Source: Macrostomum hystrix
Taxonomy: Eukaryota; Platyhelminthes; Macrostomidae
NCBI GenBank assembly: GCA_950097015.1
Contig: CATNEN010000030.1
Location: 3,333,001 to 3,397,000, forward strand
Direction: 5' to 3'
DNA length: 64,000 nucleotides
Shown here: positions 1 to 13,200 of the stretch, one piece after another
How the letters are laid out: each line of letters begins with the position of its first letter
Position numbering within the stretch: the stretch's first letter is position 1
Program-made: the position numbers and the translations under genes
The notes under the pieces: generated by a model
Seen by the model: the letters and a program-made list of their open reading frames with translations, nothing else
Database searches by the model: none
What the model was told of the DNA's origin: nothing

Positions 1-357
1 TGTCTATCTCTCAGCTTCCATATTGATCATTGTGCCTATCTCTCAGCTTCTACATTGGTCATTGTGCCTATCCGCCAGTTTCCTCATTCGTCATTGTGTC
101 AATCCCTCAGTTTCCACATTGGTCATTGTGTCTATCTCTCAGCTTACATATTGGTCATTGTGTCTATCTCTCAGCTTCTACATTGGTCATTGTGCCTATC
201 CGCCAGTTTCCTCATTCGTCATTGTGTCAATCCCTCAGCTTCCATATTGGTCATTGTGTCTATCTCTCAGCTTCCACATTGGTCATTGTGTCTATCTCTC
301 AGTTTCCACATTGGTCATTGTGTCTGTCCGTCAGTTTCCACATTGGTCATTGTGTCA
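1..357. repeat. 32-bp minisatellite, about 11 copies
   Basis: Unit built around CTCAGCTTCCACATTGGTC with C/T variants. It starts outside the window and ends just before a SINE-B fragment. The open frames it creates are repeat artefacts. Confidence 0.95.
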
Positions 358-395
358 ACAGTGCAGTAATAAATTTCACTGCCGTAGTAATAAAA

Positions 396-535
396 CATCC
401 GGGCAGGTGTACACACTTATGTGTGTGTGCTCAGGATTCTGCTCAAGGGCCAGAGTCGCCTCTTCGCTGGCTGCGGACAGACTTTCGCCAAATGATGCGC
501 CAGTGCTCCGGTGCCCTGCGATTATCCCTCAGTTC
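396..535 (+). mobile_element. SINE family B 3' fragment
   Basis: GTGTACACACTTATGTGTGT, CTTCGCTGGCTGCGG and a CCAAATGATG relic, shortly after the 32-bp array. Confidence 0.6.
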
Positions 536-829
536 TATTAATAGCGTGAGCGGGCGAATTTATGCCTGTGTGCCGCCGCTGCTATTTGTTTAGTGAGACT
601 GCATGCTCACAGGCAGCAGCACCCCGCAGTTCTCATTGGCTGGCGACCTATGCCAGCGCGACAGAACGAGTTAATGCAGCTTGAGTTCGTAATGGCAAGT
701 TTAAGCCAGAAAATGTTGGCAATGCAATAACTGCAGCAGAGTCGCGGTGCTCCACAATGAGATCTTCCCATTGGCTGATCAGCGGAGGCGGTGTGGGGAA
801 GGGCTTGAAGTCGGCAACTGCACTCCAGC

Positions 830-835
830 TATATA
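830..835 (+). promoter_or_regulatory. candidate TATA element upstream of the EAG gene
   Basis: TATATA in GC-richer unique DNA, about 390 bp before the EAG ATG. Two inverted CCAAT boxes (ATTGG) lie upstream at 635-639 and 770-774. The spacing is promoter-like, but a 5'-UTR intron or a more distal promoter cannot be excluded. Confidence 0.35.
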
Positions 836-1225
836 CGCGAGCGTTAGTGCCCGCACAGAATTGCTCCAGTCTTCAGAGCTCCGTCATTCAGGCCCGATCA
901 GCAGGTGCCAAAAAGGACTCACTCCCCAAAAGCCAACGCCCTTCAATTGTTTGGTATATGGAGAGCAGACTTTCTGTCCGTCCCACCTGTTCGTAAAGTG
1001 GCATCGATCGATTCTTGCTCTAAGTGTGTCGGCCTTCTCCCCTACCCGGCACGCGCCATGCACTATTTGTACTATTATCAAAAAGAAAAACAAATAAACT
1101 AAATGCCTGCCCTTGGTGCCAATCAATCAGTCATTGCCAGTTGGAGCCAGTGAGCCATGCTGGTCCTACTGTCAGCAACCTGAAGGCTGATCATTCTCTA
1201 TCGGAATTAAACAAGCGATTAAGCC

Positions 1226-4200
1226 ATGTCGGGCTCCCGGCGAGGTCTGGTGGCTCCGCAGAACACGTTTCTAGACAATATCATTCGCAGATGCAGCGGC
1301 CAGCGTAAGCAACTGAATTATGTGCAATTATTGCTTATGGATTGCGGACCTGGGGGTAGATTTTTAGGAAAACTACTTTTTCAGGTAGATAGGTACATGC
1401 AGAGGGGGATGAGTGGCAGAGCGGTTAACCCGTTTGCTTCTCGCACCAAGGTCCCTGAGCTCGAATCCGCGGCGAGGCCACATTCATTTAGGGCGCAGCC
1501 GCTGAGAGAAGGCTTGGGGGCTTGTCGTGCATTAATTTACGCCCTTGAGGGCCAACCTCTAGGGCGCAGTGAAAGTGTTCACTGTTTGACGACGAGAAAG
1601 TCAGGTCAGATGTTCACACCTGTGTGAGCGTGTGCCTGCGTAGCTACTCCATAACACTCCAGCTACTCCATGATACTCCAGCTACTCCATGATACTCCAG
1701 CTACTCCATGATACTCCAGCTACTCCATAACACTCCAGCTACTCCATGATACTCCAGCTACTCCATAACACTCCAGCTACTCCATAGCACTCCAGCTACT
1801 CCATAACACTCCAGCTACTCCATGACACTCCAGCTACTCCATGACACTCCAACTACTCCATGATACTCCAGCTACTCCATGATACTCCAGCTACTCCATG
1901 ATACTCCAGCTACTCCATAACACTCCAGCTACTCCATGACACTCCAGCTACTCCATAACACTCCAGCTACTCCATGACACTCCAACTACTCCATGATACT
2001 CCAGCTACTCCATGATACTCCAGCTACTCCATGATACTCCAGCTACTCCATAACACTCCAGCTACTCCATGATACTCCAGCTACTCCATAACACTCCAGC
2101 TACTCCATAGCACTCCAGCTACTCCATAACACTCCAGCTACTCCATGACACTCCAGCTACTCCATGACACTCCAACTACTCCATGATACTCCAGCTACTC
2201 CATGATACTCCAGCTACTCCATGATACTCCAGCTACTCCATAACACTCCAGCTACTCCATAACACTCCAGCTACTCCATAACACTCCAGCTACTCCATGA
2301 CACTCCAACTACTCCATGACACTCCAGCTACTCCATGACACTCCAACTACTCCATGACACTCCAACTACTCCATGATACTCCAACTACTCCATGATACTC
2401 CAACTACTCCATGATACTCCAGCTACTCCATGATACTCCAGCTACTCCATGATACTCCAGCTACTCCATAACACTCCAGCTACTCCATAGCACTCCAGCT
2501 ACTCCATAACACTCCAGCTACTCCATGACACTCCAACTACTCCATGATACTCCAGCTACTCCATAACACTCCAGCTACTCCATAACACTCCAGCTACTCC
2601 ATGACACTCCAACTACTCCATGATACTCTAGCTACTCCATGATACTCCAGCTACTCCAAGATACTCCAGCTACTCCATAACACTCCAGCTACTCCATAAC
2701 ACTCCAGCTACTCCATAACACTCCAGCTACTCCATAACACTCCAGCTACTCCATAACACTCCAGCTACTCCATAACACTCCAGCTACTCCATAACACTCC
2801 AGCTACTCCATGACACTCCAACTACTCCATGATACTCCAGCTACTCCATAACACTCCAGCTACTCCATGACACTCCAACTACTCCATGATACTCCAGCTA
2901 CTCCATAACACTCCAGCTACTCCATGACACTCCAACTACTCCATGACACTCCAGCTACTCCATAACACTCCAGCTACTTCATGATACTCCAGCTACTCCA
3001 TAACACTCCAGCTACTCCATGACACTCCAGCTACTCCATAACACTCCAGCTACTCCATGATACTCCAGCTACTCCATGACACTCCAGCTACTCCATAACA
3101 CTCCAGCTACTCCATGATACTCCAGCTACTCCATAACACTCCAACTACTCCTTGATACTCCAGCTACTCCATAACACTCCAGCTACTTCATGATACTCCA
3201 GCTACTCCATAACACTCCAGCTACTCCATGACACTCCAACTACTCCATGATACTCCAGCTTCTCCATAACACTCCAGCTACTCCATGACACTCCAGCTAC
3301 TCCATAACACTCCAGCTACTCCATAACACTCCAGCTACTCCATGACACTCCAACTACTCCATGACACTCCAGCTACTCCATGACACTCCAGCTACTCCAT
3401 GACACTCCAGCTACTCCATGACACTCCAGCTACTCCATAACACTCCAGCTACTCCATGATACTCCAGCTACTCCATGACACTCCAGCTACTCCATAACAC
3501 TCCAGCTACTCCATGATACTCCAGCTACTCCATAACACTCCAACTACTCCTTGATACTCCAGCTACTCCATAACACTCCAGCTACTTCATGATACTCCAG
3601 CTACTCCATAACACTCCAGCTACTCCATGACACTCCAACTACTCCATGATACTCCAGCTTCTCCATAACACTCCAGCTACTCCATGACACTCCAGCTACT
3701 CCATAACACTCCAGCTACTCCATAACACTCCAGCTACTCCATGACACTCCAACTACTCCATGACACTCCAGCTACTCCATGACACTCCAGCTACTCCATG
3801 ACACTCCAGCTACTCCATGACACTCCAGCTACTCCATGACACTCCAGCTACTCCATGACACTCCAGCTACTCCATGACACTCCAGCTACTCCATGACACT
3901 CCAGCTACTCCATGATACTCCAGCTACTCCATGACACTCCAGCTACTTCATGTATTGCCCAGGTCTAGTGTCACCAAATGATGTGACCATTGCCCGCAGC
4001 CCTCCTGCTATTATTAACATGCAGTGGTTAAAGATTAGGTCTCCTAGTCGTGAGTTCGTATTTTAGCCCAGAAAAAAGGAATTGTGTCCTTTTGCAAGAC
4101 ACTTAATTCGCTATAGTGCTTACAATAGCTCAGCTGTAAAATTTGTACCAACATTTACAATGAACGAACCACCGTTTTAGCCAATCACACAGTTTCTACA

Positions 4201-7200
4201 AAAACTACTAAAAACTAGTGGTAGTCGTAGTAGCCGAAAGCAACCTGGACATTAGCCAGAGCACTTTAGCCAGGAGACCTCTGGTAGTTTCATAGACTGC
4301 AGGCATCAGTCCCGCGCAGAATATTGTAGCGCGGGCTTAATAGTGTAGCACGCCGATGCATCCCCCCCCTGGGAAATCACAAGCCCTCCGACAGCGCCGG
4401 ATCTTCCCAGACGGCACAATGTCCAGTTATCAGTTCGGTCTCCTATATGGCTATGAAAATTATTTCGATAGGGTCAGTATCACTGGTAGAAGGATAAACG
4501 GCTGGGCCATATGGAGCAGGAAACTGTTAGCGCACTACAGAAATTTGCCATTTTTAGCTTAGTCAAATAATTGTAACGTGTATGCAAGTATTTAAAATTC
4601 AAGTGCACTCACTTTTCATCAGTGCCCCAGCTGTGACGCTTCCGTTTCTGCATTCCAACAACTATGTCCTCAAATTTTTATCAGCTTTCTCTTGTAGCTA
4701 TTATGATACATAATAAAGCCTTGGAAATATATTAGCGTTATAAGTTTCTAAAAGTAGCAGCAAATCACACCACTTTTCTGCTGAATGCTTATTTATGGCT
4801 GTAAGTTCTAAAAATAGCAATACATATCTGTCCTTCTTGTTAAATTCATTGGCTGCGGTAAGTCACGTGCCAAGGTTAAGGTAGTAAGATCAGATTTCCC
4901 CTAAGTAAAGTTTCTAAAAATAGCAACAAATCATTACTACGTGTTTTCTTTATATCCAAGTTGATGAGATAAGTCACGTGGTTGCGTTTAGTGTTGTTTT
5001 CTAAAAATAGCAACAAATCAGCCCTCAATTTTAAACAAGAAAAAAATTATTGCGTTCAGATTCATCCAACTCGGAAACCAATTTTCAATTCGCGCCAATG
5101 CAGACAGCAGCTTCCTGCTCGCCAACGCTCGCATAGTGGACTATCCCATTGTCTTCTGCAACGAGGGCTTCTCTCGACTGTCTGGGTTCACTCGGGCCGA
5201 GGTGATGCAGAAGTCCTGCATCTGCAATTTCATGTACGGCGACCAGACCGACACGGAGGCCATTCAGAGAATGGAGCGCTGCCTGGACCAATACGAGACA
5301 GACCAGCTGGAGGTGCTGCTCTACAAGAAGAACAGTTGAGTTTCTGCTTTCAGTAACACTGGTTGGCTTGCTTTAGCTTTCTCTGTGACATGTGCTTGGA
5401 CTGGGGTTGTGATGTGCTTGGAAAAAGGTTGTCACCTGTGTTTAAAACAGGGTTGTCACCTGTGTTTAGAACAGAGTTGTCACCTGTGTTTAGAACAGGT
5501 TTGTCACCTGTGTTTAGAACAGGGTTGTCACCTGTGTTTAGAATATGGTTGTCACCTGTGTTTAGAACAGGGTTGTCACCTGTGTTTAGAATATGGTTGT
5601 CACCTGTGTTTAGAATATGGTTGTCACCTGTGTTTAGAACAGGGTTGTCACCTGTGTTTAGAATATGGTTGTCACCTGTGTTTAGAACAGGGTTGTCACC
5701 TGTGTTTAGAATATGGTTGCCATCTGTGTTTAGAACAGGTTTGTCACCTGTGTTTAGAACAGGGTTGTCACCTGTGTTTAGAACAGGGCTGTCACCTGTG
5801 TTTGGAACAGGGCTGTCACATGTGTTTAGAACAGGGCTGTCACCTGTGTTTAGAACAGGTTTGTCACCTGTGTTTAGAACAGGGTTGTCACCTGTGTTTA
5901 GAACAGGGTTGTCACCTGTGTTTAGAACAGGGCTGTCACCTGTGTTTAGAACAGGGTTGTCACCTGTGTTTAGAACAGGTTTGTCACCTGTGTTTAGAAC
6001 AGGGTTGTCACCTGTGTTTAGAACAGGGCTGTCACCTGTGTTTAGAACAGGGTTGTCACCTGTGTTTAGAATATGGTTGCCATCTGTGTTTAGAACAGGT
6101 TTGTCACCTGAGTTTAGAACAGGGTTGTCACCTGTGTTTAGAACAGGTTTGTCACCTGTGTTTAGAACAGGGTTGTCACCTGTGTTTAGAACAGGTTTGT
6201 CACCTGTGTTTAGAACAGGGTTGTCACCTGTGTTTAGAACAGGGCTGTCACCTGTGTTTAGAATATGGTTGTCACCTGTGTTTAAAACAGGGTTTTCACC
6301 TGTGTTTAGAACAGGGCTGTCACCTGTGTTTGGAACAGGGCTGTCACATGTGTTTAGAACAGGGCTGTCACCTGTGTTTAGAACAGGTTTGTCACCTGTG
6401 TTTAGAACAGGGTTGTCACCTGTGTTTAGAACAGGGTTGTCACCTGTGTTTAGAACAGGGCTGTCACCTGTGTTTAGAACAGGGTTGTCACCTGTGTTTA
6501 GAACAGGTTTGTCACCTGTGTTTAGAACAGGGTTGTCATCTGTGTTTAGAACAGGGCTGTCACCTGTGTTTAGAATATGGTTGTCACCTGTGTTTAAAAC
6601 AGGGTTTTCACCTGTGTTTAGAACAGGGCTGTCACCTGTGTTTGGAACAGGGCTGTCACATGTGTTTAGAACAGGGCTGTCACCTGTGAATACGTGATTT
6701 CATCATGTCACATGATATGCTACACGTGAGTTGTATTGTTCACCACTTTGCCTTATCGCAGTTGGGAATTTTCACCTACCTTTGGCGCAGCATTTGGGCG
6801 CGTTTCCTATCGCCAGTTGTTAACTGCAGCTGCTACTGTGTAGGTTCTAACTGCACTTGACTAGGATAGGACGACAACTACCCTGAGCTGTGGACTCAAT
6901 TGTAGCAATCCCAGATGTTCTTTATTATACACAAAATCAATCTTGACCATTGTGAGTTGATTTAGTTGCCAAGGCACAGCTGGCAAGTTTGAGTCAGTTT
7001 AAACTGTTCTCCATGCACTTTAAACGAGCATCTTAATTCTTGAGTTGCTAGCTTAAATTCCTTACGTGAGTTTTACTCCTTACTTTAGTCGAAACCTTGA
7101 TAAACTGAAATTTTAATCCCGAGCTAAAGTCAGGGAGTTTAATCCCCTTCTTGGGTCTGAGTTTTATTAATCCCCTTCATGGGTCTGGAGTTTAATTAAT

Positions 7201-10200
7201 CCCCTACTTGGGTCTGAGTTTAATTAATCCCCTACTTTGGTCTGGAGTTTAATTAATCCCCTACTTCGGTCTGGAGTTTAATTAATCCCCTTCTTGGGTC
7301 TGAGTTTTATTAATCCCCTTCTTGGGTCTGGAGTTTAATTAATCCCCTACTTCGGTCTGGATTTTAATTAATCCCCTACTTGGGTCTGGAGTTTAATCCC
7401 CTTCTTGGGTCTGAGTTTTATTAATCCCCTTCATAGGTCTGGAGTTCAATTAATCCCCTACTTGGGTCTGAGTTTAATTAATCCCCTACTTTGGTCTGGA
7501 GTTTAATTAATCCCCTACTTCGGTCTGGAGTTTAATTAATCCCCTTCCTGGGTCTGGAGTTTAATTAATCCCCTACTTGGGTCTGAAGTTTAATTAATCC
7601 CCTTCTTGGGTCTGGAGTTTAATTAATCCCCTACTTGGGTCTGGAGTTTAATTAATCCCCTACTTGGGTCTGAAGTTTAATTAATCCCCTTCTTGGGTCT
7701 GAAGTTTAATTAATCCCCTACTTGGGTCTGGAGTTTAATTAATCCCCTTCTTGGGTCTGGAGTTTAATTAATCCCCTACTTGGGTCCGGAGTTTAATTAA
7801 TCCCCTACTTGGGTCTGGAGTTTAATTAATCCCCTACTTCGGTCTGGAGTTTAATTAATCCCCTACTTGGGTCTGGAGTTTAATCCCCTTCATGGGTCTG
7901 GAGTTTAATTAATCCCCTACTTGGGTCTGAGTTTAATTAATCCCCTACTTTGGTCTGGAGTTTAATTAATCCCCTACTTCGGTCTGGAGTTTAATTAATC
8001 CCCTTCTTGGGTCTGGAGTTTAATTAATCCCCTACTTGGGTCTGAAGTTTAATTAATCCCCTTCTTGGGTCTGAAGTTTAATTAATCCCCTACTTGGGTC
8101 TGAAGTTTAATTAATCCCCTACTTGGGTCTGGAGTTTAATTAATCCCCTTCTTGGGTCTGGAGTTTAATTAATCCCCTACTTGGGTCTGGAGTTTAATTA
8201 ATCCCCTTCTTGGGTCTGGAGTTTAATTAATCCCCTACTTGGGTCTGGAGTTTAATTAATCCCCTTCTTGGGTCTGGAGTTTAATTAATCCCCTACTTGG
8301 GTCTGGAGTTTAATTAATCCCTTCTTAAGCCGAGTGGCTCGAGGAGGTTGAAGCCTTGTGGTTAGAGCGTCGGACTCACGACTTGAAGGTCGAGGGTTCG
8401 ATTCCCGACTCTTTTTGTGTCCTTTAGCAAGACGCTTAACTCTGCATTGTTTCTGGCTCAACGCTCACCACTCCAGTTGTTAAATGGGTGCCAGCATCAG
8501 CTGGGGTAATTGAGGGTGGTTGTGGCGTCCCCCCAGTCCATGGACTGAACAGCCGTACGCAGTCAATTACTATTTAGTCAAAGCAACTAGCATTGTTTAT
8601 ATTTAATATTGATTTAAAACTTCATTGTTTCCAAAGAGCCACAATTCTCAAATCGAACACCCTAATTCAACCGGCAGAGGCTCCCCTGTGGCTTCTCGTC
8701 TACATGGCGCCCATTAGAAACGAGAAGGACATTGTGATCCTGTTTCTGTTCACCTTCCGCGACATCACGGCGCTGCGGCAGCCGCTCGAGGACCAGGACG
8801 AGCAGGTCAGGGGCGCACAAACCGCCGGTAAGCCGAACGAATGGCGAACACGTGAAACAGTTCGAACAATTGGAACATTTTTTAACAGTAGAAAGAACAC
8901 GCTATTTTTCCTTTTGGGGAAAGACCACGAGGTAATTCAAATAACCGCTGCCTACTTCAACCCGCTGCCTACTTCAACCCGCTGCCTACTTCAACCCACT
9001 GCCTACTTCAACCCGCTGCCTACTTCAACCCGCTGCCTACTTCAACCCACTGCCTACTTCAACCCACTGCCTACTTCAACCCGCTGCCTACTTCAACGCA
9101 CTGCCTACTTCAACCCGCTGCCTACTTCAACCCGCTGCCTACTTCAACCCACTGCCTACTTCAACCCACTGCCTACTTCAACCCGCTGCCTACTTCAACG
9201 CACTGCCTACTTCAACCCGCTGCCTACTTCAACCCACTGCCTACTTCAACCCGCTGCCTACTTCAACCCGCTGCCTACTTCAACCCGCTGCCAACTTCCA
9301 CCCGCTGCCTACTTCACGACAGCTCAAAAACTGAGTGATAGATATTTTTTTGAAAGTCCAACATCTGAACCGAAATTTTCCGCCCTTTACGATCAACTAA
9401 CTTTCAAAGCTTTGCGAGTCAGTATCGTCGATTTAAACCTTTGTGGCTAATTCATATTGGTTTCAAAATTAAAAAAGGAACAAAGAAATGAATCCAAAAT
9501 AGTCAACAATGATAGCCGACATGGTTACTTGATGAAAGTTTGTCAGCCGAAAAATTATGCATTTTTTCGTGGTTTTTGCCACCTGACAACCCGACGAGAA
9601 TGCTGATGTTTTGTTATTCTGGAAGTTCTTTCATCGGATTGGCTGAATATTTTAGATACAGAAGATTTGTATTTAAGATACAGAAAACGGTTGGTTTTTG
9701 GTACGTTGTTTATAGCCGATTGTAAGGCTGATTTGGGCCTGAGGTACTGGTTTCAGAACATATTTTAGAACATGTTTTAGAACAGGTTTTAGAACAGGTT
9801 TTAGAACAGGTTTTAGAACAGGTTTTAGAACAGGTTTTAGAACAGGTTTTAGAACAGGTTTTAGAACAGGTTTTTATAACATGTTTCAGAACAGGTTTTA
9901 GAACATGTTTCAGAACAGGTTTTAGAACAGGTTTTAGAACAGGTTTTTATAACAGGTTTTTAGAGCAGCTATTGCGCGGCATTTTCAAAGGCTGTGTACA
10001 GTTGTTCAGTCCGTGGACTGGCGGGTTCATTAAATTGCATATCTATTAATAACACATTTTTGAGAAGTGCGGGCCCTGTTACACCTGTTAAACCGGTTTA
10101 TTACCTGTTGAATGCCTTCTAAAGATTTCTAGGCCCTAGAATGCTGAAATTTTCTACTTTATCAGGAAATTATCCATTTGCAGCTGTTATAATTTGGACC

Positions 10201-13200
10201 ATTCAGAACTGCTCGACTTCCTCGGCGCTCTCAACAATAATCAAAATTTCCTCACTCCTTCAAGACGGAAATCCAGTTGATTTCAGCCTCAACATCTCGT
10301 TATCTCCACTTCCTTAATCTCGGGATCAATATTTTTCTTTTCCTAACAGACACGGATGAACAGTAGATAGCTTGTAGCCTAGGAGTCAGAGAATTGGATT
10401 ACTAAATCGGACGTCTGGGGTTCGAATCTCCGAATCTTATTTCAGTTCCCTCAGCTGTGAAATCTGGGGAAAAGCTTGATAGTTCAGGCTGGGGTGTAGC
10501 TCCGTGTAATTAAAGCCCAGATATGCTCGGAGTCTATTCTCGAGCAGTCAAAGGTGAGCAAACTTGGAAACTAGATCTATTATCGTGAGAAACTTCTCAT
10601 CCTGCTTTCCTCCTATTTTAGTAGGCCTCAGCAAGTTCGCCCGCCTGGCCCGCTCCGTCACCCGGAACCGGTCAGTGCTGGTCCAGCTGCCAGGAGCTCC
10701 GTCTGCTTCTTCCGCTGCGGCAGCGGGTGCCGGCGCCTCCCCATCCTCCGTCAGGTTGGAGGACTCGAAATTTGAGCAGCTGGGAACGGTGAGTCTGCTT
10801 AGCTTATGATCAGCTTATGATGAGCTCCGATTTAGGATCAGTGTGAGCTCCGATTTGGTATCAGTATGAGCTCCGATTTGGGATCAGTGTGAGCTCTGAT
10901 TTGGGATCAGTGTGAGCTCCGATTTGGGATCAGTGTGAGCTCCGATTTGGTATCAGTATGAGCTCCGATTTGGGATCAGTGTGAGCTCTGATTTGGGATC
11001 AGTGTGAGCTCCGATTTGGGATCTTTGATCTCTGATACGGGATCAGTGTGAGCTCTGATTTGGGATCAGTGTGAGCTCCGATTTGGGATCTTTGATCTCT
11101 GATACGGGATCAGTGTGAGCTCCGATTTGGGATCAGTGTGAGCTCCGATTTGGTATCAGTATGAGCTCCGATTTGGGATCAGTATGAGCTCTGATTTGGG
11201 ATCAGTGTGAGCTCTGATTTGGGATCAGTGTGAGCTCCGATTTAGGATCAGTGTGAGCTCTGATTTGGGATCAGTGTGAGCTCTGATTTGGGATCAGTGT
11301 GAGCTCTGATTTAGGATCAGTGTGAGCTCTGATTTGGGATCAGTGTGAGCTCTGATTTGGGATCAGTGTGAGCTCTGATACGGGATCAGTGTGAGCTCTG
11401 ATTTGGGATCAGTGTGAGCTCTGATTTGGTATCAGTATGAGCTCCGATTTGGGATCAGTGTGAGCTCCGATTTGGGATCAGTGTGAGCTCTGATTTGGGA
11501 TCAGTGTGAGCTCTGATTTGGGATCAGTGTGAGCTCCGATTTAGGATCAGTGTGAGCTCTGATTTGGGATCAGTGTGAGCTCTGATTTGGGATCAGTGTG
11601 AGCTCTGATTTAGGATCAGTGTGAGCTCTGATTTGGGATCAGTGTGAGCTCTGATTTGGGATCAGTGTGAGCTCTGATACGGGATCAGTGTGAGCTCTGA
11701 TTTGGGATCAGTGTGAGCTCTGATTTGGTATCAGTATGAGCTCCGATTTGGGATCAGTGTGAGCTCCGATTTGGGATCAGTGTGAGCTCTGATTTGGGAT
11801 CAGTGTGAGCTCTGATTTGGGATCAGTGTGAGCTCTGATTTGGGATCAGTGTGAGCTCTGATTTGGTATCAGTATGAGCTCCGATTTGGGATCAGTGTGA
11901 GCTCCGATTTGGGATCAGTGTGAGCTCTGATTTGGGATCAGTGTGAGCTCCGATTTGGGATCAGTGTGAGCTCCGATTTAGGATCAGTGTGAGCTCCGAT
12001 TTGGGATCAGTGTGAGCTCCGATTTGGGATCAGTGTGAGCTCTGATTTGGTATCAGTATGAGCTCCGATTTGGGATCAGTGTGAGCTCCGATTTGGGATC
12101 AGTGTGAGCTCCGATTTGGGATCAGTGTGAGCTCTGATTTGGTATCAGTGTGAGCTCCGATTTGGGATCAGTGTGAGCTCTGATTTGGGATCAGTGTGAG
12201 CTCCGATTTGGGATCAGTGTGAGCTCTGATTTGGTATCAGTATGAGCTCCGATTTGGGATCAGTGTGAGCTCCGATTTGGGATCAGTGTGAGCTCCGATT
12301 TGGGATCAGTGTGAGCTCTGATTTGGGATCAGTGTGAGCTCTGATTTGGTATCAGTATGAGCTCCGATTTGGGATCAGTGTGAGCTCCGATTTGGGATCA
12401 GTGTGAGCTCCGATTTGGGATCAGTGTGAGCTCTGATTTGGGATCAGTGTGAGCTCCGATTTGGGATCAGTGTGAGCTCCGATTTGGGATCAGTGTGAGC
12501 TCTGATTTGGGATCAGTGTGAGCTCTGATTTGGGATCAGTGTGAGCTCCGATTTGGGATCAGTGTGAGCTCTGATTTGGGATCAGTGTGAGCTCCGATTT
12601 GGGATCAGTGTGAGCTCTGATTTGGGATCAGTGTGAGCTCCAATTTGGGATCAGTATGAGCTCCGATTTGGGATCAGTGTGAGCTCTGATTTGGTATCAG
12701 TATGAGCTCCGATTTGGGATCAGTGTGAGCTCTGATTTGGTATCAGTATGAGCTCCGATTTGGGATCAGTGTGAGCTCTGATTTGGGATTCCAGATTTGC
12801 CTCTAGTGTGGCCTCTGATTCTAAATTTTCTCTGTGCTCTGAGCTATTATGTTATATCAAATAAACAGTTTTTTTAATTTTTAAGTAACTGTTTCGGTCT
12901 ATCATTAGCCAAACATGATTGATGTAAGTGTCCTAGTTGCATATTGCTCTGCCTGCAAGCCTAATGGATAACAGCCTAGTGCTTATGTGACTGCTCCTTT
13001 GTCGAGTTAGTTCTTCTCCAAAAACTATTTCTGAACTCATCTGAGTACGGAGGATTCTGAGAATGATAATTGCAACCTGGATCCTCAGCATCTCCAACAA
13101 GCGGCTTGCCGGCTGAAATTCGCGTGACCGCCTGAATTATTAACCAAAATTGGCGCCCTCTGTCTCACGCCGAGGCCCTGCTGGAGTCGGCGAGCTGCTC

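Larger units (their letters stand above)
358..1225. other. EAG 5' flank
   Basis: Apart from the SINE B fragment and the TATA/CCAAT elements listed separately, this is unique DNA with no convincing coding exon. Confidence 0.5.

Noticed and set aside
1-357. CRISPR-like direct repeats
   Set aside because: Contiguous tandem units without spacers in a eukaryotic genome; the same applies to every other array.
5363-6697. 434-444-codon open frames
   Set aside because: They lie in EAG intron 2 and are created by a stop-free 24-bp repeat; two plus frames are open at once.
8349-8420. Genuine tRNA gene
   Set aside because: The A/B-box-like head is fused to a SINE core and body found in other copies, and a clean cloverleaf with acceptor stem is not visible.
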